Of a stretch of DNA of 64,000 nt, positions 19,949 to 28,865 are shown in pieces. The position numbers and the translations under genes were made by a program. The first letter of the stretch is position 1; each line of letters begins with the position of its first letter. The notes beneath the pieces are model-generated. The model worked only from the letters and a program-made list of their open reading frames with translations, did not search any database and was not told where the DNA came from. The stretch spans positions 879,960 to 943,959 of the forward strand of contig NZ_FOYY01000003.1 in the NCBI RefSeq assembly GCF_900112445.1. Reading direction: 5' to 3'. Source of the stretch: Thiomicrospira sp. ALE5. Lineage in GTDB: Bacteria > Pseudomonadota > Gammaproteobacteria > Thiomicrospirales > Thiomicrospiraceae.

Positions 19949-20335
19949 ATCATTATGTTCGCTTTGACTATGCCCACACTGACTATCATCATGGATACTA
20001 TCTGTTTTGTTTTCGTCTTTGTTCTCGTCACAGGACTTTCCTAAATGCAACGGCCCTAGCTTACAACCACATTCCGGCACCGGATCAACACCACCTGGAT
20101 TGGCCGGATGACACCGACTAATGCGCCGAATCGCTAACCAACTGCCATAAATCACACCATGCGTTTTAAGCGCTTCAATTGTATAGTGCGAACATGTGGG
20201 ATAAAAGCGACATCGCGGCCCCAGCAATGGACTAATAAAAAGCTGATAAAACTTCACTAGGCCAACCGCTAACCACATGAACGGATTATATTTTTTAAAC
20301 AAGATCCACGTCTTTGTTAACGTTTGATTTCGCAA
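19922..20335 (-). CDS. yidD: YidD membrane protein insertion efficiency factor
   Basis: Small membrane-associated protein that assists the YidC insertase. The conserved core is clear: [20 protein letters not shown], then [11 protein letters not shown], then [20 protein letters not shown]. YidD is usually about 85 residues. This one has 137 because of a 35-residue hydrophilic Asp/Lys/Ser/His-rich tail ([20 protein letters not shown]) and a short N-terminal extension. Translation could also start at the Met in PFMWLAVGL. The gene is normally in the rpmH-rnpA-yidD-yidC cluster but stands alone here, convergent with folE2 and divergent from proC. Confidence 0.92.
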   Translation of the reverse strand: MRNQTLTKTWILFKKYNPFMWLAVGLVKFYQLFISPLLGPRCRFYPTCSHYTIEALKTHGVIYGSWLAIRRISRCHPANPGGVDPVPECGCKLGPLHLGKSCDENKDENKTDSIHDDSQCGHSQSEHNDKKAASKQP

Positions 20336-20416
20336 CTGCCTGCCCTTTTAGAGTGAATTTTTGGCATAATGACACTAATCTTTTGAACACGCAAATATTT
20401 TGGAGCCCATGCCAAC

Positions 20417-21247
20417 ATGATAACTCGTATTGCATTTTTAGGTGCTGGCAATATGGCAAAAAGCCTTATTGGTGGCCTGATTGCCAGCGGCCACCCGACT
20501 GACGCATTAGCCGCTAGCGATATGCACGCAGACCAGTTGACAGAACTGAGTCAACAACATGGTATCAACATTTGTACCAACAACCTCGACCTTCTCGACT
20601 ATGACCTGTTGGTGCTTGCAGTCAAACCTCAACAACTCCAAGCTGTTTGTCATGAATTAGCACCACTGTTGATGCATCGCGAACGCCTACCATTGTTTGT
20701 TTCAATTGCCGCTGGCATTACGACCGATACACTATCGCGCTGGTTAGGCTTAGACTGTGCAATTGTACGTACCATGCCCAACACGCCCGCGCTCATTCAA
20801 ACCGGTGCAACTGGATTATTTGCCAATGCCAATGTAACCGCTGCCCAACACGAACAAGCCGAGCAAGTATTGCGTACAGCTGGCATCACACTATGGGTTA
20901 AAGATGAAGCTATGCTGGATGCTGTGACCGCCTTATCAGGCAGTGGCCCGGCTTATTTCTTTTTATTTATGGAAGCTATGGTATCGGCCGGCAAAAATTT
21001 AGGCTTGCCCGCTGAAACGGCACAATTACTGACGCTGCAAACCGCTTTGGGCGCCGCAAAAATGGCGCTTGAAAGTGATGTTGACCTGGCCGAGCTGCGC
21101 GCGCGCGTGACCTCACCGAATGGCACTACTGAACAAGCGATTAAATCTTTCCAGCAAGCACAACTTGACCACACGGTAGCACAAGCTATGCAAGCCGCCT
21201 ATCAACGTGCGCAAAAACTCGCAGATGAACTGGGAGAACAAGCATGA
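20417..21247 (+). CDS. proC: Pyrroline-5-carboxylate reductase
   Basis: Last step of proline synthesis: NAD(P)H-dependent reduction of pyrroline-5-carboxylate in the cytoplasm. The 276 residues match the family (E. coli 269). A Rossmann motif is at the N-terminus (IAFLGAGNMAKSLIGGL). The signature region lies at about 160-235, with ALSGSGPAYFFLFMEAM and VTSPNGTTEQAI. A ribosome site is weak (TGGAGCCC upstream). The yggT gene starts in the proC stop codon (ATGA overlap), giving the common gammaproteobacterial order proC-yggT; the usual yggS upstream is not present. Confidence 0.96.
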   Translation: MITRIAFLGAGNMAKSLIGGLIASGHPTDALAASDMHADQLTELSQQHGINICTNNLDLLDYDLLVLAVKPQQLQAVCHELAPLLMHRERLPLFVSIAAGITTDTLSRWLGLDCAIVRTMPNTPALIQTGATGLFANANVTAAQHEQAEQVLRTAGITLWVKDEAMLDAVTALSGSGPAYFFLFMEAMVSAGKNLGLPAETAQLLTLQTALGAAKMALESDVDLAELRARVTSPNGTTEQAIKSFQQAQLDHTVAQAMQAAYQRAQKLADELGEQA

Positions 21248-21813
21248 GCCCTACAACACAAGCAGGTCTATTTCTATTACAGTTTAGTGTTGGCATCATT
21301 GTTTTCGCACTGGTGCTGCGCTTTATCATGCGCGCTACCTTCACCGACTGGCGTAATCCAATCGTACAATTTATTGGCAAGGTAACCACGCCCATTTGCG
21401 CACCCTTCAACTGGACTAACAAACTCGGGCCACGCTGGGATTTAGCCGCGCTGATTGTTGCAGTTATTTTACAAGCCGCCCTTGCCGTCATGATTGGCTG
21501 GATAACAGGTCGCAGTTTTAGTGCCGGTTTTATTAGCCTTTTTGCACTGAGTGAAGTACTCAACTTTTTATTTGATTTGGCCTTTTGGCTTATTATTATC
21601 CAAGTCATCTTGAGCTGGTTAGCACGTAGTAACAGCAACCCAAATCTTGACATCTTTCGCCAAATGACCGAACCCATGCTCGCGCCAATACGTCGCTTTA
21701 TGCCCGACTTGGGTGGCTTTGATCTATCACCGATTGTGGCCATTGCCGTGATAAAATTAAGTCAAATTTTAATTGTGGGCAGCATCGCCCAATTTGCCAA
21801 TACTCTGGCATAA
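21244..21813 (+). CDS. yggT: YggT family membrane protein
   Basis: Inner-membrane protein of 189 residues with two YggT repeats. Each has a membrane helix and the conserved segment seen here as [14 protein letters not shown] (first) and [20 protein letters not shown] followed by DLSPIVAI (second). At least four hydrophobic helices are visible. The family has no firm biochemical role, though links to osmotic or salt tolerance and cell division have been proposed. It overlaps proC by 4 bp and precedes metX by 17 bp, so translational coupling in one operon is likely. Confidence 0.93.
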   Translation: MSPTTQAGLFLLQFSVGIIVFALVLRFIMRATFTDWRNPIVQFIGKVTTPICAPFNWTNKLGPRWDLAALIVAVILQAALAVMIGWITGRSFSAGFISLFALSEVLNFLFDLAFWLIIIQVILSWLARSNSNPNLDIFRQMTEPMLAPIRRFMPDLGGFDLSPIVAIAVIKLSQILIVGSIAQFANTLA

Positions 21814-21830
21814 CTTTTGAGCACCCTAAG

Positions 21831-22958
21831 ATGACGGATAAATTGTATGTCACGCCAAGCACACTACATGTATCGGCACCATTAAAACTGGTTAGTGGCG
21901 CCGAACTGCCGCAATATGACTTGGTTTATGAAACCTATGGTGAACTTAATGAAGATGCATCTAATGCTGTGCTTATTTGTCACGCACTAAGCGGTGATCA
22001 TCATGTCAGCGGCTTTTATGAAGAGGATAACAAGCCAGGCTGGTGGGATCACTACATAGGGCCTGGCAAACCGGTTGATACCAATGAGTTTTTTGTCGTC
22101 TGCTCCAATAACCTAGGGAGTTGTCGCGGCTCTAGCGGCCCAACCAGTCTAAACCCGCTCTCTGGTAAAGTATATGGACCAGACTTCCCTATCGTTACCT
22201 GTCGAGATTGGGTTAATAGTCAAAACACCCTTCGCCAGCATCTAGGCATAGATCAATGGGCTGCCATTATTGGTGGTTCAATGGGTGGGATGCAAGTCAT
22301 GCAATGGGCGATTGATTATCCAGATAAATTACGCCATGCCTTGGTCATTGCCGCGGCACCCAAGTTAAGCGCACAAAATATTGCCTTTAACGAAGTGGCA
22401 CGCCGCGCGATTATGACCGACCCTGACTTTCACGATGGGCGTTTTATTGAAGCGAATACCACACCGAAAGGCGGTTTAGCTCTGGCAAGAATGCTAGGGC
22501 ATCTCACCTATTTGTCTGATGATATGATGGGCGCAAAATTTGGTCGCGAGCTGCGTAGTGAACGTCTTAAATATAGCTTTGATGTCGAGTTTCAAGTAGA
22601 AAGTTATTTACGTTATCAGGGCGAAAAGTTTGCCACCAAGCAAAACTTCGATGCTAATACCTATTTACTGATGACTAAAGCATTAGATTATTTTGATCCG
22701 GCCGCAGAATTCGACAACGACTTGAGCGCTGCGTTTGCAAAAACTCAGGCGGCTTTTTTAGTTGTCTCATTTACCTCAGATTGGCGTTTTTCCCCTGCTC
22801 GCTCACGCGAAATAGTCCGAGCTCTACTTGATAATGACCGAAGCGTGAGTTATGCAGAAATTGAGTCCGAGCATGGTCATGACGCCTTTTTACTTCCAAA
22901 CGCCCATTATGAAGGTATTTTTCGTGCCTACATGAATCGTATTAAAAAGGATGGGTAA
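21831..22958 (+). CDS. metX: Homoserine O-acyltransferase MetX
   Basis: Activates homoserine for methionine synthesis by acylating its hydroxyl. This is an alpha/beta-hydrolase enzyme of 375 residues. The oxyanion segment [12 protein letters not shown], the nucleophile elbow GGSMGGMQ and the late catalytic pair in FTSDWRFSP and [10 protein letters not shown] are present. MetX enzymes use acetyl- or succinyl-CoA; in proteobacteria where metX is followed by metW, succinyl-CoA use with MetW help is common, so that is my preferred reading. It lies in the proC-yggT-metX-metW operon. Confidence 0.95.
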   Translation: MTDKLYVTPSTLHVSAPLKLVSGAELPQYDLVYETYGELNEDASNAVLICHALSGDHHVSGFYEEDNKPGWWDHYIGPGKPVDTNEFFVVCSNNLGSCRGSSGPTSLNPLSGKVYGPDFPIVTCRDWVNSQNTLRQHLGIDQWAAIIGGSMGGMQVMQWAIDYPDKLRHALVIAAAPKLSAQNIAFNEVARRAIMTDPDFHDGRFIEANTTPKGGLALARMLGHLTYLSDDMMGAKFGRELRSERLKYSFDVEFQVESYLRYQGEKFATKQNFDANTYLLMTKALDYFDPAAEFDNDLSAAFAKTQAAFLVVSFTSDWRFSPARSREIVRALLDNDRSVSYAEIESEHGHDAFLLPNAHYEGIFRAYMNRIKKDG

Positions 22959-22959
22959 C

Positions 22960-23571
22960 ATGAACCGCATCACACCAGAGTTTAGCCTCATTACTGACTG
23001 GATTACACCCGAAAGCCATGTGCTTGACCTGGGCTGCGGGGATGGCACCCTTTTAAACCACCTTAAGCAAACACGCAATATCCGTGGCTATGGAATGGAA
23101 ATTGATCCGCATAAAAATGTGCTCGCTCTACAAAACGGCGTCAATGTTATTCAAAGCAATCTTGACTCTGAAGACTTAATCCACTACTTTGATCCCAGTA
23201 GCTTTGATTTTGTTATCATGACGCAAGCCTTACAGGTGGTTCGGCGCCCAGACCTATTGTTAAAGCATATGTTAACGATTGGCAAACAAATTATTATCAC
23301 CTTTCCAAATTTTGGTCACTGGAAAATGCGTGCTCAATTATTATTGAAAGGGAGAATGCCTGAAACGGATACCTTACCCTATCGCTGGTATGACACGCCG
23401 AACATTCACCTTTGTACCTTTAATGATTTTGAAGACCTATGTGAAGAGAATAATATTGAGATTGTTGCCAAGGCCGTCGTTAATAACCAGCACAAAAGTA
23501 ATCTAGGTACTCGCATGCTTCCAAATCTACTCGGTGAAGTGGCACTTTATAAAATACAACGAAAAAACTGA
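22960..23571 (+). CDS. metW: MetW methionine biosynthesis protein
   Basis: SAM-methyltransferase-fold protein of 203 residues that works with MetX. The glycine-rich motif HVLDLGCGDGTLLNHLK is at the start, and the MetW-specific middle contains TFPNFGHWKMRAQLL and the YRWYDTPNIHLCT segment. The frame could begin at 22951 inside metX, but the ATG at 22960 is better spaced from AAAAAGG and follows the metX stop directly. Known data link MetW to activation of MetX rather than to a methyl transfer of its own. Confidence 0.94.
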   Translation: MNRITPEFSLITDWITPESHVLDLGCGDGTLLNHLKQTRNIRGYGMEIDPHKNVLALQNGVNVIQSNLDSEDLIHYFDPSSFDFVIMTQALQVVRRPDLLLKHMLTIGKQIIITFPNFGHWKMRAQLLLKGRMPETDTLPYRWYDTPNIHLCTFNDFEDLCEENNIEIVAKAVVNNQHKSNLGTRMLPNLLGEVALYKIQRKN

Positions 23572-23578
23572 TCCTATT

Positions 23579-24505
23579 ATGACAAGAGCTTCCCGCAACG
23601 TACGCAGGTTTTTTAGAATTAATATGCCGCTTAGGGTATACGTGACGCCCAAATCGCCGATAACTGACCGCGACATCCTAGCAACAGGTGCCAACTACAT
23701 CCCAACCAGTGTTCAGACCCATATCCATCAACAAAAAACCCGAGTCAATATCTCACTTAACCAGCTGAGTGAAAACTCAGACCTCGTTAAAAAAATATTC
23801 GCTGAAATTCAAGAACACCTCGACTTTTTTGAACACTGCCTAGTCGAACTCACAAAGGGCTACAATGCTAAAAAAGATCCCAATACCATTTTTAAACTCA
23901 ACGCCTACTTTGAAGGCATGACGTTAATAAAAACCATTAAAGAATCTGCACCTAAAACCTACACTTACATCAAACTCATAGAAACAAAATACCTATATTT
24001 CTTGCAACGATTAGATGAGGTGATGAGTCAATCATCTTCGGATACTTTTTACTCACCTGAACCATTACCAATGGGCTTCAAAATTGATGAACTATGTGAA
24101 AAAATCAACGCCCCAAAGTTCGAAAACATTCCGTTAATGCAAGCTATTTTGCATACCAGTGTGCTGCTCAACATTTATACAGACATATTTCGCCAACTGC
24201 ACGAGGATCATATACAACGCCAACACCCTGAAGACTGGCGCTTTGACACAGTTAATGTCAGTGCGAGTGGCGTGGCACTTAATCTCAAAAAAGGGTTGAG
24301 GGTTGGCGAAGCTTTAGATGTGCTAATCTACTTTAAAGATGAAGACAAACTATTAAACTTTGATGGCACAGTAGTAAGCATTCAAAGCCAAACCGAAACC
24401 TTTTATGAGCGCGTTGCGATCAACTTGGAGTTTTTTAATGGCATTAACCATACCTTCTTACTCGCGCAAATTCAAAAATACGAGCTCCAAGAGTGCTTTA
24501 ACTAA
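23579..24505 (+). CDS. PilZ-type protein with a large helical insert (putative c-di-GMP receptor)
   Basis: Protein of about 308 residues. The frame opens within metW at 23534, but an ATG at 23579 lies 7 bp after the metW stop and begins MTRASRNVRRFFRIN. PilZ motif one, RxxxR (RRFFR, residues 9-13), is followed by MPLRVYV, as in a normal PilZ first strand. Motif two, here NVSASG (about 226-231), is in a C-terminal beta-barrel part with DVLIYFKD and FDGTVVSI. Between them lie about 210 mostly helical residues (for example EIQEHLDFFEHCLVEL). If both motifs fold together it would bind c-di-GMP; the Asp of the usual D/NxSxxG is Asn here. It follows metW and precedes another unknown gene. Confidence 0.75.
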   Translation: MTRASRNVRRFFRINMPLRVYVTPKSPITDRDILATGANYIPTSVQTHIHQQKTRVNISLNQLSENSDLVKKIFAEIQEHLDFFEHCLVELTKGYNAKKDPNTIFKLNAYFEGMTLIKTIKESAPKTYTYIKLIETKYLYFLQRLDEVMSQSSSDTFYSPEPLPMGFKIDELCEKINAPKFENIPLMQAILHTSVLLNIYTDIFRQLHEDHIQRQHPEDWRFDTVNVSASGVALNLKKGLRVGEALDVLIYFKDEDKLLNFDGTVVSIQSQTETFYERVAINLEFFNGINHTFLLAQIQKYELQECFN

Positions 24506-24527
24506 TTTAGTATAGGAGCAGCTAACC

Positions 24528-24950
24528 ATGCCAGGCACAAGCCATCAAATTGAACTTCAATTTCTAAATAATTTAAGCTTTGCTGCTAGTGATGCTGCAC
24601 AAGATCTACTCACACACGAAACCTTAAAAGTCTTGCTCAAATTTCTAGTTGACGGGCCAAACGAATTTTATAAAAAAAACCATCCTAAGCTGACCGATCT
24701 AGAATGGAATAAAACCTTTAGAGCGGTCATTCTGGCCAAATTATCTTACTTTGAAATCAATAGATATTTTACTGATCAAGAAATAGATAAATGGTTTGAA
24801 ATCGCACAAACTGCTTTCGAAATGCCTTGGGAAAGTCCCGTTCAAATGTATAAACGTGTGGAACATCAATACCCATACTTCGCAAAAGTGGCTAAAACCG
24901 CTTTACTCATCAAACAACAACGACAAAAAAAGGCGCAAGCCGCAACATAA
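24528..24950 (+). CDS. Unknown small helical protein
   Basis: I do not recognise this 140-residue protein. It appears soluble and mostly helical, rich in aromatic and charged residues (for example AKLSYFEINRYFTDQEIDKW) with a Lys/Gln-rich tail. There is no signal peptide, membrane segment or obvious metal motif. A good ribosome site (AGGAGC) precedes the ATG. It lies 22 bp after the PilZ-type gene and could be its functional partner. Its base composition and codon use look like those of its neighbours. Confidence 0.7.
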   Translation: MPGTSHQIELQFLNNLSFAASDAAQDLLTHETLKVLLKFLVDGPNEFYKKNHPKLTDLEWNKTFRAVILAKLSYFEINRYFTDQEIDKWFEIAQTAFEMPWESPVQMYKRVEHQYPYFAKVAKTALLIKQQRQKKAQAAT

Positions 24951-24975
24951 AATACGGCTTTCAATCGTCACAACC

Positions 24976-25013
24976 GCCCCTTATAATAAGTATTTATGCT
25001 TATCATAAGGGGC
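24976..25013. other. Imperfect inverted repeat upstream of radC
   Basis: Arms of 15 bp (starting GCCCCTTATAATAAG, one mismatch) flank an 8-nt loop 10 bp before the radC ATG. The left arm contains TATAAT (24982-24987), so this may be the radC promoter or an operator, or a terminator of the upstream operon. No T tract is present. Confidence 0.45.
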
Positions 25014-25022
25014 AATTAAAAT

Positions 25023-25700
25023 ATGGGCATCAAAGAATGGCATCCATTTGACCAACCAAGAGAAAAGCTGATCGCATTTGGTGCCGCCAGCTTAACCGAT
25101 GCAGAACTATTAGCAATTTTTCTGCGCGTTGGCGTGAAGGGAAAAAGTGCCGTTACTTTAGCACAAGATCTATTAGACGAGTTTGGCGACTTACATAGCC
25201 TACTCAACGCCGAACAAAGCTATTTTTGCCAAGCTAAAGGGCTAGGTATTGCAAAATACGCGCAATTACGTGCTGTACTTGAAATGTCGCGGCGGCATTT
25301 TGAAAGTGGCCTAAAAAAAGGTAACACGATGAATGCGCCAGAACTCAGCGCGCAATACTTTATGCAACAAATTGGCCATAGCCAACGCGAACAATTTGGG
25401 CTGATGCTGCTTGATCAGCAACATCAAATGATTACGTTCGATATCGTATTTTTGGGGACGGTTAACCAAGCCAGCGTACACCCCCGCGAGTTAGTGAAAT
25501 TGGCGTTAAAGCACAATGCTGCGGCCGCTATTATTACCCACAACCATCCATCAGGCAAACCCCATCCAAGCCAAGCAGATCGCAGTATAACGGCTACTAT
25601 TAAAGAGGCGTTTGCTTTAGTTGAAGTCAGATTACTCGACCACATTATCCTTGGTGATCATGGCCGCTGGCACTCGATGGCGCAAGCAGGTGAGATATAA
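25023..25700 (+). CDS. radC: RadC family JAMM-domain protein
   Basis: Protein of 225 residues of the RadC (YicR) family. An N-terminal helix-hairpin-helix-like region (about 1-85, with [16 protein letters not shown]) is followed by a JAB/MPN metalloprotease-like domain. The metal motif [15 protein letters not shown] has the two His, the Ser and the Asp expected for zinc binding. An old link to DNA repair in E. coli was withdrawn and the real role is uncertain. The order radC-rpmB-rpmG is conserved in many gammaproteobacteria. Confidence 0.93.
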   Translation: MGIKEWHPFDQPREKLIAFGAASLTDAELLAIFLRVGVKGKSAVTLAQDLLDEFGDLHSLLNAEQSYFCQAKGLGIAKYAQLRAVLEMSRRHFESGLKKGNTMNAPELSAQYFMQQIGHSQREQFGLMLLDQQHQMITFDIVFLGTVNQASVHPRELVKLALKHNAAAAIITHNHPSGKPHPSQADRSITATIKEAFALVEVRLLDHIILGDHGRWHSMAQAGEI

Positions 25701-25850
25701 ACAAATAACACTTGCAATCCGAAAGCTATTTATGGATAATGCGTCATTCTTGTTTTTAGGTAATTTATTACCGTAATGTAGAATTTTTGAAAGCGTAATA
25801 TTGCGCCTTCTAATTTAGTGTTAAATCTTAAAAGATTAGGGGATTGAGAG

Positions 25851-26087
25851 ATGTCTAAAGTTTGCCAAGTCACAGGAAAACGCCCTGCGGTCGGTAATAA
25901 CGTTTCCCACTCTCACCGTAAAACACGTCGTCGTTTTTTACCAAATTTACAAGCACACCGTTTTTGGGTTGAGTCTGAAAACCGTTTTGTAAAACTACGC
26001 TTAACGCCAGCCGCTATGCGTACTATCGATAAGAACGGCATCGAGTCAGTGCTTGCAGAAATGCGTGCACGTGGTGAGAAGGTTTAA
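25851..26087 (+). CDS. rpmB: 50S ribosomal protein L28
   Basis: Large-subunit ribosomal protein of 78 residues, the standard length, beginning [20 protein letters not shown] and containing the [16 protein letters not shown] core. The single Cys near the start is in the cysteine position common to E. coli L28. A ribosome site (GGGGATTGAGAG) precedes the ATG. The 150-bp gap from radC leaves room for its own promoter. Paired with rpmG 12 bp downstream. Confidence 0.97.
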   Translation: MSKVCQVTGKRPAVGNNVSHSHRKTRRRFLPNLQAHRFWVESENRFVKLRLTPAAMRTIDKNGIESVLAEMRARGEKV

Positions 26088-26099
26088 TAGGAGACGGTT

Positions 26100-26255
26100 A
26101 TGCGCGATAAAATTAAACTAGTTTCTTCAGCGGGTACAGGTTATTTTTACACCACTGATAAAAACAAACGCACCATGGCGGGCAAGTTTGAAATCAAAAA
26201 ATACGACCCAGTGGCTCGTAAGCACGTCATGTTTAAAGAAGCGAAAATTAAGTAA
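26100..26255 (+). CDS. rpmG: 50S ribosomal protein L33
   Basis: Large-subunit ribosomal protein of 51 residues: starts [19 protein letters not shown] and continues with the basic segment [10 protein letters not shown] and the C-terminal [11 protein letters not shown]. It has no cysteines, so it is the zinc-free (C-minus) form. The ATG at 26100 follows AGGAGA. It is co-transcribed with rpmB and followed by a strong terminator. Confidence 0.96.
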   Translation: MRDKIKLVSSAGTGYFYTTDKNKRTMAGKFEIKKYDPVARKHVMFKEAKIK

Positions 26256-26280
26256 TTTATTTATTTGGTTTTTCGTGCTA

Positions 26281-26307
26281 AAACCGGCTTCAAGCCGGTT
26301 TTTTTAT
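26281..26307 (+). terminator. Rho-independent terminator of rpmBG
   Basis: GC-rich 10-bp stem (AAACCGGCTT and AAGCCGGTTT) with a minimal loop, followed by seven T residues. Confidence 0.9.
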
Positions 26308-26358
26308 GGCTGGAATTATGCTTTAATCACCCTAAACTAGATGATTAAAAGGCTTGCC

Positions 26359-27792
26359 ATGCTGCCGATATTTACGCCACACCAAAACCAAGCCATCGAC
26401 CAGCTCGCCCAAAAACAACTCGGTGATGATGGTTGGGAGCTGATGAATCGTGCCGCCAAGCAGGCCTGGCAATTAGCCGCAAAGCTATGGCCACAAGCAA
26501 GTCACTATTACATTTTGGTGGGCTCTGGGAACAATGGAGGTGATGGCTATTTGTTTGCGCAATATGCCAAACAGGCTGGTAAACAAGCTACGGTCTGTCA
26601 AATCAGCGTCCCCAAGGCAACTTTAACTCAACGTGCGGCCAAGCAAATCAGCGAACATGACATCACAGTAGCAGGCTTTTCAGCCCAAACACTTCTAGAA
26701 TCAGACATTATAGTTGATGCCCTATTTGGCATTGGCCTGAACCGACCACTCAGTGAGCCCTGGAACCTTATTACCCAAGCCGTTAATCTCGCGGAAAAAC
26801 CGGTCTTGGCGTTAGATTGTCCGTCAGGATTGGATTGTGCAACAGGCCTGGCACACCCTGACACGATTAACGCCAGCCATACCGCCGCCTTTATTTGCCA
26901 TAAACTAGGTTATTATCAGCTCGATGGGCGTGATAAGTGCGGGCAAATTCATCATTGCGATCTTCAACTTGATCCCGACCTTTTGCATGCTTTCCAACCT
27001 GAAGCCATAGCACCGTCTATCAATGAGCTCTCACTTCCTACACGCCTCCATAACAGCCATAAAGGTAGCTATGGCACCGCCCTTTTAATCGGCGGCGACT
27101 ATGGCATGATGGGCGCTGTCGCCTTAGCAAGCCAGGCCTGCTTACGCGCAGGGGCCGGATTAGTTAAAGTCATCAGTCGTACAGAACATCAATTGCCACT
27201 TACGCAAATGCAGCCCGAACTCATGGTCAGCAATGACAGCACCCTCGCCGAACATTTAGCACAAGCAACAACGATTGCCATTGGCCCGGGACTCGGCCAA
27301 AGCGATTGGGCATGGCGTATATTTGAGCAAACCTGCCAAACCAATAAACCCTTAATTCTTGATGCGGATGCGCTCAATTGCCTCGCACACCGACCCTTTC
27401 ACTATCATCGCTGGGTTTTAACGCCCCATCCGAAAGAGGCCGCACGATTGCTTAAACAATCAGTCGCCCAAGTCCAGCAAGACCGGATTGCCGCCGCTAA
27501 AGCCCTGCATAAACGCTATGGTGGCGTGATTGTATTAAAAGGCACGGGGACACTTATTTATGATGGCCAAGACATGATCGTCTGCCGCTATGGCAATAGC
27601 GGCATGGCCAAAGGTGGTATGGGCGATGTGTTAACCGGACTCATAGCAGGCCTAGTCGCCCAAGGCATAGCGCTCAGCCTTGCTGCACAAATGGCCGTTA
27701 TTCATCATGCCTATACGGCTGATAAACTTAAACAAGTACACGGAACAGCACATTACCTACCTAGTGATCTATTAATGAATTGGCGCCTGTAG
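26359..27792 (+). CDS. nnr: Bifunctional NAD(P)HX epimerase/dehydratase
   Basis: Repairs hydrated NADH/NADPH: the N-terminal YjeF domain epimerises R/S-NAD(P)HX and the C-terminal ribokinase-like domain dehydrates the S form. N-terminal signs are VGSGNNGGDGYLFAQYAKQ and DALFGIGLNRPL. The C-terminal signs are SYGTALLIGGDYGMMGA, RAGAGLVKV, LILDADALN, LTPHPKEAARLL and GNSGMAKGGMGDVLTGLIAG. The frame opens at 26341, but the ATG at 26359 has AAAAGG at the right distance and gives MLPIFTPHQNQAID. Length (477) is slightly below E. coli Nnr (515). Three CAGGCCTG copies lie in it (26461, 26843, 27133). It is convergent with the metallopeptidase gene, with only 2 bp between the stops. Confidence 0.95.
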   Translation: MLPIFTPHQNQAIDQLAQKQLGDDGWELMNRAAKQAWQLAAKLWPQASHYYILVGSGNNGGDGYLFAQYAKQAGKQATVCQISVPKATLTQRAAKQISEHDITVAGFSAQTLLESDIIVDALFGIGLNRPLSEPWNLITQAVNLAEKPVLALDCPSGLDCATGLAHPDTINASHTAAFICHKLGYYQLDGRDKCGQIHHCDLQLDPDLLHAFQPEAIAPSINELSLPTRLHNSHKGSYGTALLIGGDYGMMGAVALASQACLRAGAGLVKVISRTEHQLPLTQMQPELMVSNDSTLAEHLAQATTIAIGPGLGQSDWAWRIFEQTCQTNKPLILDADALNCLAHRPFHYHRWVLTPHPKEAARLLKQSVAQVQQDRIAAAKALHKRYGGVIVLKGTGTLIYDGQDMIVCRYGNSGMAKGGMGDVLTGLIAGLVAQGIALSLAAQMAVIHHAYTADKLKQVHGTAHYLPSDLLMNWRL

Positions 27793-27794
27793 TA

Positions 27795-28823
27795 TCAATC
27801 TAGTCGAGCTTGGCTATCCACTAATTCATCAATAAAGCGCAATTTACTCATCACAATTGGACTCACTATAAATGGATAAGGGTCTGCCAAGCCCATACTT
27901 CGGTTTAATGCATTCATCACTTTAACCACTTTTAGCCATTCATCCATCCAACGGTCAAAGTCATGCCGGCCCTGCACATATTCACTTAAGCCATACACCC
28001 GAGCCGTTTCCAATGTATCGGTTATATGTAAATAATGCGCCCAGGTTTCCGCCCAATCCTCTAGAGGATGCGAACTAGCATAAGCACTGATAAAACTCAC
28101 CTGCCAATTACGTTGCGCACCAAATTGATAGTAACTTTGTAAGGCTTGACCATAATCAAATCGCTCATCACCAAACACCCTTCTAAACTGAACTAAGCTT
28201 TCAGGTTTCAGTAGATATTCCCAATAATAGTGGCCGACTTCATGACGAAAATGCCCCAACAAACTGCGATAAGGCTCATTCATCCGCTCTTTCATAGTGT
28301 GCAGGAAACCTTCGTCGGCTTCTGCCGCATTCAAGGTGATTAGGCCATGACTATGCCCAGTCAACACAAACTCAAGATCAACCGCTGGATTACTGCGTTG
28401 ATCTTCTAAAAAATTGAACCGCAATCCTTGAGGCCGCTCTGGCACGCCACGAACATCCAACCCTAGACTAATTAACGTATCAAATAAGCGGCGCTTTGCT
28501 TTTTCTAAAAGACGCCAACGCTCACCATTTTTAGCATAACTTTGGTCTGGAATAATATGGGTGGTACGACACGAAATACATTGGTGATGCGGATCATCCA
28601 ACGCCAACAGCCAATTACAATGCACCGGCTCTTGGTGATTATCACAGACTTTAAAGCGCTTTTCAGAGCCGTTAGGTAATTCAGCAATGAATTCCTTGCC
28701 ATCGCGCCGACCACAGTACATGTGGCGTTGTGCTGGATCAAATCCCAACTCTCTACCACAAGCAATACAATGCGTATCGGCAAAATAGACCTCCTGACCA
28801 CAATTACAATAAAATCGTTGCAT
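27795..28823 (-). CDS. COG4307-type zinc-binding metallopeptidase
   Basis: Predicted soluble metallopeptidase of 342 residues. The N-terminus has zinc-ribbon-like cysteine pairs (FYCNCGQEV, Cys19/Cys22 in HCIACG, then Cys82/Cys85 in HQCISC). The peptidase motif HEVGHYYWEYL is at 194-204 (HExxH), and a later conserved acidic segment, EDWAETWAHYLHI, probably supplies the third ligand. The family is often found with alpha-E and circularly permuted ATP-grasp genes, as here: it is the last gene of a three-gene minus-strand run. A role in processing a peptide made by the ATP-grasp protein is a prediction from comparative genomics, not an experimental fact. Confidence 0.85.
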   Translation of the reverse strand: MQRFYCNCGQEVYFADTHCIACGRELGFDPAQRHMYCGRRDGKEFIAELPNGSEKRFKVCDNHQEPVHCNWLLALDDPHHQCISCRTTHIIPDQSYAKNGERWRLLEKAKRRLFDTLISLGLDVRGVPERPQGLRFNFLEDQRSNPAVDLEFVLTGHSHGLITLNAAEADEGFLHTMKERMNEPYRSLLGHFRHEVGHYYWEYLLKPESLVQFRRVFGDERFDYGQALQSYYQFGAQRNWQVSFISAYASSHPLEDWAETWAHYLHITDTLETARVYGLSEYVQGRHDFDRWMDEWLKVVKVMNALNRSMGLADPYPFIVSPIVMSKLRFIDELVDSQARLD

Positions 28824-28865
28824 AGCCGTCCTTTGCTAACCTATTGCTTAACGCTCTTTGTCATT

